Source of the DNA: Zhengitettix transpicula
Taxonomy: Eukaryota > Arthropoda > Insecta > Orthoptera > Tetrigidae
DNA length: 64,000 nucleotides
Assembly: GCA_037074705.1 (NCBI GenBank)
Contig: CM073591.1
Span: forward strand, 86,284,032-86,348,031
Direction: 5' to 3'
Positions 35,345 through 47,059 of this stretch are shown here, piece after piece (the first letter of the stretch is position 1; every line of letters starts with the position of its first letter). The notes below the pieces were generated by a model. It did not search any database, was not told the DNA's origin, and worked only from the letters and a program-made list of their open reading frames with translations. Made by a program: the position numbers and the translations under genes.

Positions 35345-38300
35345 ACATAAAATTAAAGGCAAGTATCTAATTTTAATAATTAAACAAGAAAAATTAGTGG
35401 TTTTCTAGACCCGTTTTAATATTGTAGAACACCAATCGGTTTATTTAGAATCAAAATAAATAACTTCATCAGTCTTGAGAAACAAATAAATAAATTATCT
35501 TTGGGAAATATATGAAAAGAATATTTTAACAAATAAATTACTACATTAAGCATACATTCAAAACTGTTTTATCTAATGAAGCACCAAATAGTGGATGAAA
35601 AGTCACAATTTTGTAATTAGTTGCTTTTGTTTTCGTTGGTACAATTTTAATTTTCTGACAAATTGGCAACTTTGCTGTTTCTTTATTTTTTAGATTTTTG
35701 GGGGGCAGTTTATAGTATATATGGAATTGGAAGATATTAAACAATTACGTTCAACCTCGCAAAGACTGCGTCATATGTTTACTATTAGCTGAAAACTGAT
35801 GTCTCGAGTGTTCGTTGAGTTCTCCCCAGATATCTTGAACCTTTAAATCGATATGAGTGTATTCCCGTGTACCAATTCATCTTGCAACAATAAACAATAG
35901 CCGGCTGGTTATTTACTCAATCATATTAGTGGAAATAGTTCGGCTACTACAGATGTTTAGAGGAAATAACCTGTAAACAGAATTCAAAAAATAATATCGC
36001 GGAAAATTTGTCGTTTTAAAAAATTTTCATTTATCTAAAAGTGTTCCCAATGACTACTCTAATTATTCATTACATTTTATTTCACTTACGGTCAGTTTGT
36101 GACCCCTTTTTCTAGTTGGCTCTGTTCTGGTACCATAAGGTTCATTGCGATATTTATGGTATGTTTAAATGTGTCCCTGTGGCGCGTTCATTTTCATTTC
36201 GACCCCTAAAACACAGATAATTTTGTATTTAAAAAACTAATTTATTCAAAGATATAATAAAAACCGGTCTAGGAAATATAAACATAAACTTACAGTTTTT
36301 AAATCATTCATAAATCATTATCAATTGTCGTTTACGGCAGTTTACGTACTTATGGAATTGTACTAGTGTGTAATATAAAAATTTTCGAATGAAATAAAAT
36401 ATTTTTACATAATAACATACAAACATTAAATATAATATTTAATATTCTGAGCAACCTTAAATCAGAAACCAATACTGCAGGCTCAATTAAATTTAGCTCT
36501 ACATTTGACAATTGACGAAATTGGTAGTTAATATTATAATCATCAGTAAGTCGATTAATTAATCGATAATTAATATTGTTATAATATTTATTAAGACTAT
36601 TAATAATAATAATAACTCTAAAGGAAAAGAATTGTAATAAGAAATGTTAATTTTTAAAATATTAGATTCAGATTATCAAAAATTTTAAAGCACTAAAATT
36701 TCAATTCATACCTACATTATAAATTATATGATTGGTATGGTGGTAGTAATAATTCAAAATAAAATTTTCAGGTGAGGGTTTTGGGAAACAATTAGTTTAT
36801 AACTTTCCATCTTCGCTAGTAATAGAAATGTCTAAAAATCTAATTCTTTAATTATCCTCAACTTAAAATGTGTTACTGTAATTTAGGATCTGAGACATTT
36901 AAAGCATTAATAAATTTTTTATTGTAAATAACAAAGCATCAATGAATTTATGTTCAGTCTTTGTTTTACTGAGAATGGTACAACGGATTCTGTATAAAAA
37001 CTTAATAGGATACTGATTAAATTCACCCTCATCCAGCCTTCCATAGAAGAGTCAGACGCTTTCTTGTACCGTTATTTTTTATAACTAAAGGTACCATATT
37101 CCAATATAAATTTTAGAACTTGAATATTAATCTTTTTGATTTTAATAGGAGCATAAAGTACAACTATATTCCAATTGTTTCTAATTAATTTTATCCAATG
37201 TAGAAAAAATGTAAATTGTTTCACGCATTACTTGCATTGAATGTTTCGTTTCTGATAAATCGCGGAAGGTCGGCTAGGACGAGATAAATACCCTAACCCA
37301 GGGATTAAGCCCAGTTCTTAGGGACTGAGAAGGCGTATGGTCGGCAATCTATATTTATAAGAACTGGTTTTTTTCCCCGAATGTACATTACTTTGAGAGA
37401 CAGATCAAGAAGGAAAAAAGAGTCGGCTCACTTCCCAATTGCTTTATCTAAATAGCAATATTAACTTTGTAAAATAGTTGTAGAAATCTATTTATATTAT
37501 TTTGCATAAATAAATTACTTAATAATTATTTCATATTTTTTCTTAAATTTTGTGTGTATTCGTCCCTCCCCTCCTACTTACTGAAGTTGCTAATGATCAG
37601 CCATGAGAATAGAATCGAATGGGTTTCGTAGAACAGAAGAGTCGTTTAAAAGAATCGACTCGTAGCAATGAATAAATCATCTCTGAACGATCTGCCCAGC
37701 GCTAGCTTGGACTCTTTAGAGGCAAATTGTGTTCATGCCAGGGAACGTGGAATCGTTCGATTAGTATTGTTTGTCAATAATTTCAAAACTGACAAACTTA
37801 GGAAGGAAACACAAAGTTTAAAGGAGATCTGAGGGAACAGAAGGCCAGAGGTTGCTGGGAGCGAGAGAATCCAGAAAATGCGTAAATTTGATCGACGCGT
37901 CTGACTAACACTATGGCTTACAAAGAACAGATAGGCGGTGAAATAAGGTAAATAGTGTAAGTAACTTGTTAAAATAAACATCCTAATTAACCCTGAGATA
38001 ATTGTATAAGATCGGTTGCCTACGCATAATTGTCTGGTCTGACCCTAACATTCCCCTAGAGCAGCCTCTTCCCGGCAGAACTTTGTTGAAAAGTCATGCC
38101 ACGGTTCCGTGAAGGTACGTTAAATTAGGATTTAATTTATTATATAAATAATAAATAAAATACTTTTACAATAACGTAAAATTAACACGAAAATTAATAC
38201 TAATACTAAAAAAGCGAACAATCTGTCTAAAATCAAAACATTTAGATTAACAAACTTGTTACGTCATATTAAGCAGTTTCTTCACTCAAAAAAAATAAGT

Positions 38301-38794
38301 AAAATGATATGGAAGTTGATTCAATTTTCAATAAATGTTGACGGTATGAGACTGAGTTCCCAGGTCAACAACTGCTGCCAACTTGCAGCGTTGCGAATAA
38401 TGATTGATGGCCGGGCGTGCGGATGCGCGGGTTAGCAGCTGAGCAGCGAATGCAACTGACATTGCGCGATGTTATTAGCCTCTAGCGAAACGAACTGTGG
38501 TATCGTCCACACGGCCTAATTAACCCTAATATGTAGCACAGTATTCCATTTCCGTCGGGACGTAGGAGCTTCCAAGTTTATCTAAAAATTAAATCTATAA
38601 TTTCCTGTCTCTATTAAAAGTCAATGAACTCCAACGAAATAACTCGTTTTACATACTTTTTTAAAAAATAAATAAATTCCATTCAAATGTTTACTACAGT
38701 TTAGATTCACCTGAGATAAAATGGCGCCCATATATTCGCCTCTCACTACGATGTGCCATAAGTTAGAAATAAAAATACATACAAATTACTTGTA

Positions 38795-38795
<1 letters not shown>
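35345..38795. other. AT-rich interval; island 38340-38560
   Basis: No gene recognised. TCGATTAATTAATCGA, a perfect 16-bp palindrome, lies near 36546-36562. The 38340-38560 stretch is GC-richer, with AATGATTGATGGCC (a PBC/Hox-like site) and CTAATTAACCCTAAT. Confidence 0.3.

Positions 38796-38835
<40 letters not shown>
38796..38835. repeat. (TA)n microsatellite
   Basis: About 20 uninterrupted TA units. Confidence 0.95.
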
Positions 38836-38840
<5 letters not shown>

Positions 38841-39162
38841 TGTAGTATTCGTATATCTAGCTTTGGCAATGCAGCATGGCAACTTTACATTTTAAACAGT
38901 ACTCCCTATAGTGATTTTTTCTATGGTCAATTTTTACAGTATGAAAAGTTATTATTGGGAATGTTTTGTTTATATTTCAATTCTCTAAAAATGATTTGTT
39001 TGGATTACAATTCTCTAAAAGTAAATATCCTGATTTGTGATATTACAAGATGTTCAGCATCGGCGAGCGATTTAAATCAATTTTATTTTCTATTTCACAT
39101 CCATTATATCTCCACCAAAGATCTCCTCTCTCACCCCCATTCATATATATATATATATATAT

Positions 39163-40208
39163 TGTAATACTGATTAAGAAGGCCATGAATTGTTTGGTTT
39201 ACAATGTTTTGTTTAGGGGCATCGATCTCAAAAAACGGAGTGATGGCGGTCTCTTATTGATATTAAGTTAGGGGGACCATGGATTGTTTTGTTTATAATA
39301 TTGATTGACAGCGGCAACGATATCAAAGAACGGAGCGACGGCGGGCTCTTATTGATGTTAAATTAGGGAGACCATGGATTGCTGATTTATAATATTTTGA
39401 GTGACGGCGGGCTCTTTGTTGCCGATATTCGTGGGGACTGCGTGCGTGGGAACTGGATGAGAACGCACGGAAGGTGGAGCCACTCCAGAGAAGCGAATAG
39501 TTAGTTGGGTGCCAGATCTCGAGGGAGAAGGATGTCTTAAAGCAGATCGCCATATTCTGGTGGAGAAAGAGTTGATCAGCAGAGTTTAATACGAGACGTC
39601 GACGTGCCGTTCGGCCGATGATAGACAAAAATATCTCATGATCTATCCATTGTTATAAACACTGTAACACTGACTGGTTTCCCTGTTAAAACATCTTGGG
39701 TGTTTGCGATAATAGCAACTGATTGACTGGTGGCTGCGGGCGAAACAACGGTTGTCCATAGGCGAGGAGTCTGGAGTTCTGAAAGGATTGAAGTGTGTGT
39801 GTGTGTGTGTGTGTGTGAAAGTGAATGTGCAATTTTATGCCCATAATGGTCTTTTAGTGAAGTGTGTTCCCAAGCTTTGGAATCATTAAGTCTGGTTCTA
39901 AAAGGACACTTGTAAGTACGAACTAAAATAATAAATGTTTTTTAAACAGTAAGTTAAAGGTAAAGGCAGATTTCGTTTCTTTTTATTTCAAATTGTTTAA
40001 TTTGTAAATTCTTTAATTGTAATCTTGATTTGTTTCGTACTATCAAACCCAGTAAAGCCCCTGAGAAAAAGAGTAATTAGATGTTATTCTCTGTAAAAAA
40101 AAAATACAAAAGTTGTATTTTCTTTGAATGCCACAAATTCACAAATTAAAAAAAAAATTTGTTTTAGTAATTATTAATTTTTTACAATTCACTATTCTTT
40201 TGTTTATT

Positions 40209-40211
<3 letters not shown>
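39163..40211 (+). mobile_element. Solo LTR, copy 3, inside a (TA)n tract
   Basis: A 1,049-bp TG...CA unit (TGTAATAC ... TTATTACA) of the family at 14113. Its left edge abuts (TA)n at 39143-39162 and its right edge abuts (TA)n at 40212-40254, so the element landed in a (TA)n microsatellite. Its first ~700 bp diverge from copies 1 and 2; the last ~350 bp (GATTTCGTT..., AACCCAGTAAAGCCCCTGAG) match well. A GTAAGT lies at 39912-39917. It also holds a (GT)n run at 39793-39817. Confidence 0.75.
39793..39817. repeat. (GT)n microsatellite
   Basis: About 12 GT units within solo LTR copy 3. Confidence 0.93.

Positions 40212-40254
<43 letters not shown>
40212..40254. repeat. (TA)n microsatellite
   Basis: About 21 TA units immediately after solo LTR copy 3. 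Confidence 0.96.
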
Positions 40255-40256
<2 letters not shown>

Positions 40257-41527
40257 CTTGAATTTTCAAATTAATATTATATACGCTACAAATTCCGTGA
40301 AGGAATGAGATGTTCATCTACATTTTCGAAGAAGAAATCGAAGTGAATTTCCCAAATCGCCAATAACTGAACAAAGTGGCTCGTTTCCATTCCGTTTCTA
40401 TTTCTCTTTTCTTGATCTCTTTTCGGAGCGACTTATTTCACGCGGCGGCATCTTTATAGAGATTGAAGAGCGCATCAAGCGGAGAAGCCGTTCCTGCGTG
40501 TCTCGCGACTTATCTATCAGAGGTGTCGCGGGTCCCATTACGCGCTTATGGCGAGAAATGCGTCTCTGCCGCCGTTTGCAGCCGACAGGTATCGCGAGAG
40601 CCTATCCGTGAGCCATTTTTCCGGCTGGCAGCTGCATTGCTCCAATAACAACTTTTCTTCTGCCTTAAAATGAGTTTTTCCCCTGCCATTTTGAAAACCG
40701 AGCTCGACAGTTACGTTTGCCAATGCCCAGGTCGTATTTCTTTACTTGTTAAAGCATTGCCGTTTTTTATGGACATTGATAAATAAACCAACATACGTAA
40801 AAATATATCTAAAATTTCTATTTCCTTTCATAAGTTTAATTTGTTAATTGGTCAGGACTAAAAATTAAAAATAAAATATCCAGTGTAAATTATTTTAAAG
40901 TCCATGATAATGAGATTTAGGTAAATAATACTTTACGTAATTTAATCTTCAAATGAAATAAGTTACATTATTATAAGTTCTAATCTACGTTATACGTTGA
41001 CGAATAAGTCAAATATAAAACTTCCTACCCTAACGAAATGACAGATTATTTTAGAGTACAAACAAATATTAAAAATCTGAGAATGTTCAATTATTGAAGT
41101 GTATGTTATTTTTTAAAAAATTGCCACTGAACATTCGGGAGCTGCAAGTAAAGTACTTTAAAGGAACTCTTAAAGTTATTTAGTATGTTAAGTTGTATAT
41201 AACCTCAATGGGTTACGCTATTAAAATTATATGTATAATATTTAACATTTGCCAAATATTAATATTTATGTAATGGATGTTTCATGTAATATCTGTATAT
41301 TTATATAGAACATTAAAATGAATGCAAATACCATTGACACAAACTCACTTATCTATGTAATAATAGCTTTAAAATAAATTAAAAAGGGTTAATGAATTTA
41401 GATTTTAATAACTAAACGTTGGTTAGGTTTGCAATTTTAATAATTAATCTAAAATCTAAGAAATTTTAACAATTTATACTTAATATTAGTAACAAAATAG
41501 TATCGAAAGAAGACGCTATATATAGGG
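40255..41527. other. Intergenic with CpG-rich island 40400-40740
   Basis: About 40435-40730 is the most GC/CpG-rich stretch of this part (CACGCGGCGGCATC, CGCGGGTCCCATTACGCGC, CTGCCGCCGTTTGC). Short frames are open on both strands (40463-40648 plus, 40538-40723 minus), but no protein motif is visible. CATTGCCG TTTTTTATGG follows. It may be a conserved non-coding element or a fragment of a promoter. Confidence 0.25.
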
Positions 41528-41796
41528 TATTCCACATAGTGGCCACTCCTCTCTTACAGCATACGAAAGGGACTGAAAGGGGGGATACGGAAAGGTGGAG
41601 CCAGGTATCCAAGGGTTAACTAGGACACCCGGGCTGTAGCTTAAGGATCTTACCTGGCAATTCACCTAAAGGTGATGGAGGAAAAACCATAGAAAAACCT
41701 GCATTAGGTAGGTTGGCAGTCCTACGCTCTTCCGACGGGGGGAGAGGGTTTTTACTGTGGGGACGCAGAACTACCTTCTCCGTACATTGACCATGA
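41528..41796 (-). repeat. SINE-like repeat copy F
   Basis: Reversed copy with GTGGCCACTCCTCTCTTACA, AAGGGTTAACTAGGACACC, GGATCTTACCTGGCA and TGTGGGGACGCAGAA. It is more diverged than copies B-D. Confidence 0.82.
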
Positions 41797-41799
41797 GAT

Positions 41800-44700
41800 A
41801 TTATTAATATACGATTAACGTATAAAAGCTCCGAAAAGTGAATTATAGCCAATGTCTTTCAGAAACGCGTTCATGACACCTTGATCGTTCACTACAAAAA
41901 GATGTTACATTTTTACGCTTTTCTGTCAAAAGCCATTAAAAGACCACTATGAAAAAACTTGGGAACACAATTGTACGAATTTCTGGTATACCATACTATT
42001 TTTGGAAATTCTGAGTTGTAGACTACAATATACACATATTGTGACTTGAAGACATGTAAAATTATTTGAAATTAAATGAATAATTACCATATATGTGTAC
42101 TGAAAGTATAAAAATTAAAATAATAATCGGAATTATATGATTGCTATGGTAGAGTGTAACATTTGAAAATTAAATTCAGTAAGCGTTATGTACTTAGTTT
42201 TACGGTATTAATATTCAAAAGCAAATAATTTTAGAAATCATACATTAAAGACAGCTCAACTATGACGTCATTGCAGTAAATTTCACAGAAGAAAATTTAC
42301 GTACGATGATCCGAAATATCACTACGCAATAATGACTTGCGGCTCTCCATGTAGTCAAGGTAACTGCCATAACAGCAAAAATACTGCGGAAGTTTGATTA
42401 TGTAAAAATTCCAAGAATGAGACGGACCGATTAAAGTCGTGTTAAGAATACATACAAAAATACACCGATACAAATATTAAACTTAATTCGTTTGTTTATA
42501 CTTCATCAAGTGGCTTTTAACAGATTTTTGATAAATGTGTGTAATAATTGAATGCTGTAAGAATGATTATATTTTGTTTACCCGTCCTTTATAAGGGAAT
42601 GAAAACCTTGTTAACATGATCTTTGCTTCTTTGACAATAAATATTCCGTTTACCTACCACTACATGTCTCTTACAGAATTTTTAGTTTCAACTCTATAGA
42701 GGATGAGAATTTAGGGTAAGAGCAAAGTTATTTATCGTTGCATGTAAAACACGTGCCGTTTTTCTGTAAGGCAAACAAAATTCCAGTTTAATGATATAAA
42801 GTCAGAATATGGAGCGTTTACTGTTGAGTCTAAATAGAGCGGGTGGCAGTTTCATATTTCTAGAAACCTTCTCACTAATCAATATAATGTCGATAAAAAT
42901 TTTCATTGAAACCAGTCCGATAGTTTCTTTAAAAATAATAATAAATAGAACGTGACAGCCATACAGGAAATTAAATAGCTTCGGTTTTGGTTTCCTTTAT
43001 GATGTCATATAGCTTCACTAACTTCTTTATTAATTCCGTTACCACACACCTGTGAGAAATTTATTTCAAATTGGGCTAGAGAGGATATGTGGGTTTCAAC
43101 TGGCTACGCAAGGCATGCAGAAAATGGCGGTGTAGTGATACAATGCTGCCTCTGTCAAATCTCCGTTTGAACCGGTTTTTGATGGGACCCTGAACAGATC
43201 ACGTAGTTTGGTCTGAAGCTTTTATTTGTTCCCCGCCTTCTGTAAGTGGGATTTTCACTGCGTAGTAGGTTTTTCTCTGTAACATCGGAGTCACTCTTAA
43301 TATTCAGTCTTGTAACAGTCTTGGAGTGAGGGAGGCTCCTGGGTACGTTATACTCACTTTACTTCTTTCTCTAATAAACCTTGTCTTTAACTTCATAGCA
43401 CTGTCTCTGGACGGTACTTCGATACCAAGAACCCCGCGTTATCGACTTTTCTATTTTCCTTTCCTGAAGTCTTCCTTTCGATACTGAAGAAGATGCGGCG
43501 CTGGATTTTCCTCCAACCTGACCTTCCTCAGCCTGTTCATTTCCGCGACTTTGCTAGAGCTAATATTCCTTACATCCTTCTTATTTCGATCTCTAAGTTT
43601 TAGCAGGTACGCAATATTGCAATGAATGAAGCTCACTTGATTTAAGCGGTGCAATATTTTATTTCTTAAGACAATGTTAGGAATAATAAATATAGCGACT
43701 GTGCCTATAAAGATTAAACAAACTGTTTTCTTAATAAGTTTCACTTAAAAAAGGTTTCAAACATTTGTGTCATTCCTCTGGAGTGAGTTTGGTTCAGATG
43801 TCCACATTGTTCGACGAGAGCACGCAACGTGACCATTTGCCAGGAACGTCATTAGGGCGAGACGACTCCCCTAGGCCGTTGTCAGTTCCACTCGAGACGT
43901 GAGATTCAGATTACATCTCAATTGAGTCAGGTGCCAAATATAAACTAGTGGAACTTTGAAAAATTCTATGCTTCTTATGTAAAAAAAAGCACCACAAAAT
44001 ATAAATAATTGGTATATTGAAACTGTAGAATGTAAAAATTGTAAGTAATAATAAAGTAGTTATTCTTATTTCAAATGTTTGAATTTAATAAATGCTATTT
44101 AATCACAGACACTGATGTAGGAAATGGAGTAAAATGCTACATTATGTGATTAATGGCTCATTTAAATACGGTTATTTTCCTTTTCCTTTGTAGAAAATTT
44201 AGAGTTCTAATGTATTAAAATATTTAGAAATATACATTAATGTTACACTTTAAAAACCTGATATGTTTCGTATAAGTACCCACACACAAGGACCGTACAC
44301 TATTTACATTTTTATTTTATGTTGTCTGACAATTAGAATGCGCGAACTTATACTCTCAACGGCTCCTATTTCTATGCAACAAAAAATTTATTTGCTTGGT
44401 AGATATCCAGCCTATAATTGGTTTCCCTCAAAAGGGATAGTGTTACAACTCCTCGTATTCCGTGAGGCGTAGGCCAAGGAGTCTACAAACAATATATTCG
44501 CTCATTCTTGAGTTTCCTCTTGCACCGTTTTAGGAAATGAAGATTCTTCATCGTTCTCTTAAACCTCAGCTTTTGCTTAAATTTAAAACGGAAGAAATTT
44601 TCTGCCTCTAAACTTACACTATTCAATTCCTATTCTCTTTGACAAATATTTGAGTGAGAATTGTACCATGATTTTATTTGCTACAAAAACTTAATTTTGA

Positions 44701-44885
44701 AGATACCCTCGACGTATATCTTAATGCTGTTCTGTTTTGTTTTCTCCAATAAATTAATTTGATCAATCAAAGTAATCTCGGTAGAACCTTTCTTCTTTCT
44801 AGACATTTTCGAAATATAGAAGAGTGTTTTTCATAAACGTATAAAAATTTGTTATTACTTATATCAAACGGGTGTTGTAAATGGT
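41800..44885. other. AT-rich interval
   Basis: No gene recognised. 43040-43450 is less AT-rich and has the LTR-like tail TCTCTAATAAACCTTGTC, but no paired terminus was found. The 97-codon frame at 43451-43744 has no ATG (it starts at GTG directly after TAA). Confidence 0.35.
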
Positions 44886-45080
44886 TGGCTGGCCAATGAA
44901 AGATTGATGGCCTATAGTCCGATTAAAATTATATGGCTCCTGGTTGTTATTTCTCGCGAGGGGTGTGACCTTGAATTGACCAATAGGAACGCTTAAAACG
45001 AAGGGCGGGACAAGCAGCGTTACCGAACAACCACAGAGTTTTATACTGTTTTCAGTGAGCTGTATATTAAGTCTAATTGC
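44886..45080 (+). promoter_or_regulatory. Promoter-like cluster (CCAAT, GC box, TATA-like)
   Basis: CCAAT at 44892-44896 and 44980-44984, GGGCGGG at 45003-45009, TTTTATA at about 45039-45045 and an initiator-like TCAGTG at 45052-45057 on one strand. TATA to initiator spacing (~13 bp) is shorter than usual and no gene follows, so this may be chance or a lone alternative promoter. Confidence 0.2.
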
Positions 45081-46007
45081 GACGAGGTGTAGTGAGGAAA
45101 CAGTGGCTCCATTCACACGGAAACGCCAACATACGTCTTACTTAATCACACTATACATGGGATACATTAAAATAATTCTGACGATAAGATTTTCGGCTGA
45201 AATATTTCCTCAGTGCTTTTTGTTCATATTGTGAACAGAGTTGGAAAAAAAATGTAATAAACTGCATTCCCTTTCTGTAAATCGTTGTATCAAATTATGC
45301 AGTTAAAATTATATTGAGAATAAATTTAAAATGTATTTTAATAAATTTTTGTTTATGCGCAGGGATATTATCAATTCGGAGGTTCATAACGTATCGAATT
45401 TTCCTTTAGTATCTCGAAGCTGAGAATTCGATTTCCAGAAGGGCACAGATTCAATTAAAATAGGAATTGCTCCTACGGGCAATATCCAAAAATACCATAA
45501 ACGAATAGAATAACGGAAAATGAAACTCGTGTAGGACAGGAACAGGAGAAGAATAGAACGAAAATAAACGTTAACGAATATCGTTTCGAAAGGTTCATCG
45601 TAGTAACTTTATTGGAATCAGTACCAACGTTATTGAAGTTCAATATCAGCCCCCATCGGATTCCCGGTTGTCGGGTATGGAAAATAACAAAATGTCCAAA
45701 GAAATCTAGATTGGTCTTGCATTCAAAGCTTTGGGGATCGTTGAGTTGAATAGTGATTTTCATTATGTCTGTTCATTTGAAGTTCAGCCATATTAGGAAT
45801 GGCTGAGCTGGGCTGGGTTGAGAAGGAGTTAAAAAATGGTTCAATATGAACCTAATGGTTTTTGTATCTATTTTTCAGTGTATCTGTAAAATTATTTAAA
45901 AAATAAATATTTATAAATTATTTCGAGATCTGCACCAAGGAGGAATCATATAATCATATAGATTCTCAAGTGAAAAAGTCCGAGGAGATAGCTTACAGGT
46001 TTCTTAA

Positions 46008-46195
46008 ATCCAGAACGTGTAAACTTTGGTCTCCAGAAATAAAAATAGAAAAAGTAATACTCATTACTGGACATTTAATTTAAAACAAATACTCTCTTCC
46101 AAGAGACTAAACACAACGAACATCCAGAACATGTAAACTTTGTTCTCCAGGAATTAAATAGAAGAAACCATTACTAACCGATGATGCATTAAATG
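46008..46195. repeat. Direct duplication of ~73 bp
   Basis: 46008-46080 and 46122-46195 share ATCCAGAAC.TGTAAACTTT, TCTCCAG and an AATAGAA..A..CATTACT pattern, with a 41-bp spacer between. Identity is roughly 75% by eye. Confidence 0.8.
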
Positions 46196-46654
46196 TATGA
46201 AATAGTCACTATATTTTGAAAAGAATTGGCAGTCCGCCGTGTATCCATTCAGTGTAGGATGCTGTTGAAAATATACTACCACGGCCATAACAGTATTGAA
46301 AACTTTACAATTTTAGAATTTGGGCCCTAAATTAAAATATAATATAAATAAATTACGTATTTCACTTTCAAATTAATTTATCATCAGTATTAAAGTATTT
46401 TTAAAATAATAATATATTAATTTTCATGCTCAGTTTAAAGAAAATATGGAAGCCATTTCATTTTAATTCTTTAAACAGACTCAAGTATCTTGCAGTTGAC
46501 GACCAAACGACCAGAAAAATTTAATTAACTAACAATGTAATTAATGCAATAATTCACTACTCATTGTACCTAATTTCAAATCTCAACAGATGAACAATAA
46601 AAAGATAAATGAAAAATTTACGTCTGATTGAAAAAATAAAAAAGGTAGCCAAAT

Positions 46655-46790
46655 TTTTTAGTTTTGCCAACTGACTAGTGCAGTTTTGTCGCTGTAGGCT
46701 ATTATTTACACCTGAAGAAAGAGACAAGGATAAAGAAACGTTGAGTGGTATTTAAATTATCACTTCTTTTGTCTGTATTTGGATATACTT
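46655..46790 (+). repeat. PLE-type 3' end, single copy
   Basis: Matches the 3' end of the Penelope-like element at 51.9 kb: TTTTGCCAACTGACTAGTGC, CACCTGAAGAAAGAGACAAGG, GAAACGTTGAGTGGTATTT and ATTATCACTTCTTTTGTCTG. CTGAAGA is at 46712-46718 and GAAAC at 46735-46739. No inverted partner. Confidence 0.85.
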
Positions 46791-46871
46791 TTTATTATTA
46801 ATAAAATAATATCTTATTGATTAATTAATATTGTAATCCAAGTTTTAAATTATTCCATTTAAATCATAATA

Positions 46872-47056
46872 AATATTAAATTAGGACGTTCGTCCCTGAT
46901 TGGGACCTCTTCTGGTGTATAGATGTCATGTCCAATTAAATATTTAAAAAAAAATTAAATTGACAATTTGTTTTAAAATAATTTATAATTCAATGTAACA
47001 TCTATTCACTTGAAGACGTCCCAATCAGGTACGAAACGTCGTGTTTAATATCTATT
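46872..47056. repeat. Fold-back pair 3 of PLE-type 3' ends
   Basis: Arms 46872-46930 (minus) and 46992-47056 (plus) are inverted copies. Each carries the GTCCCAATCAGG stem region and a GAAGA...GAA(A)CG core. In the left arm the GTCCC/GGGAC stem is perfect. The right arm has CTTGAAGA at 47009-47016 and GAAAC at 47033-47037. The spacer is about 60 bp. Confidence 0.85.
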
Positions 47057-47059
47057 ATT

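Noticed and set aside
39323..39628. 101-codon minus-strand frame rich in Arg
   Set aside because: Lies inside solo LTR copy 3 and is not conserved in the other copies.
38796..40254. CRISPR-like or satellite array from repeated TA tracts
   Set aside because: The tracts are simple (TA)n microsatellites around a solo LTR, without spacers.
43451..43744. 97-codon minus-strand frame with a hydrophobic N terminus resembling a signal anchor
   Set aside because: It begins at GTG directly after TAA, has no ATG, and shows no acceptor site or known motif.
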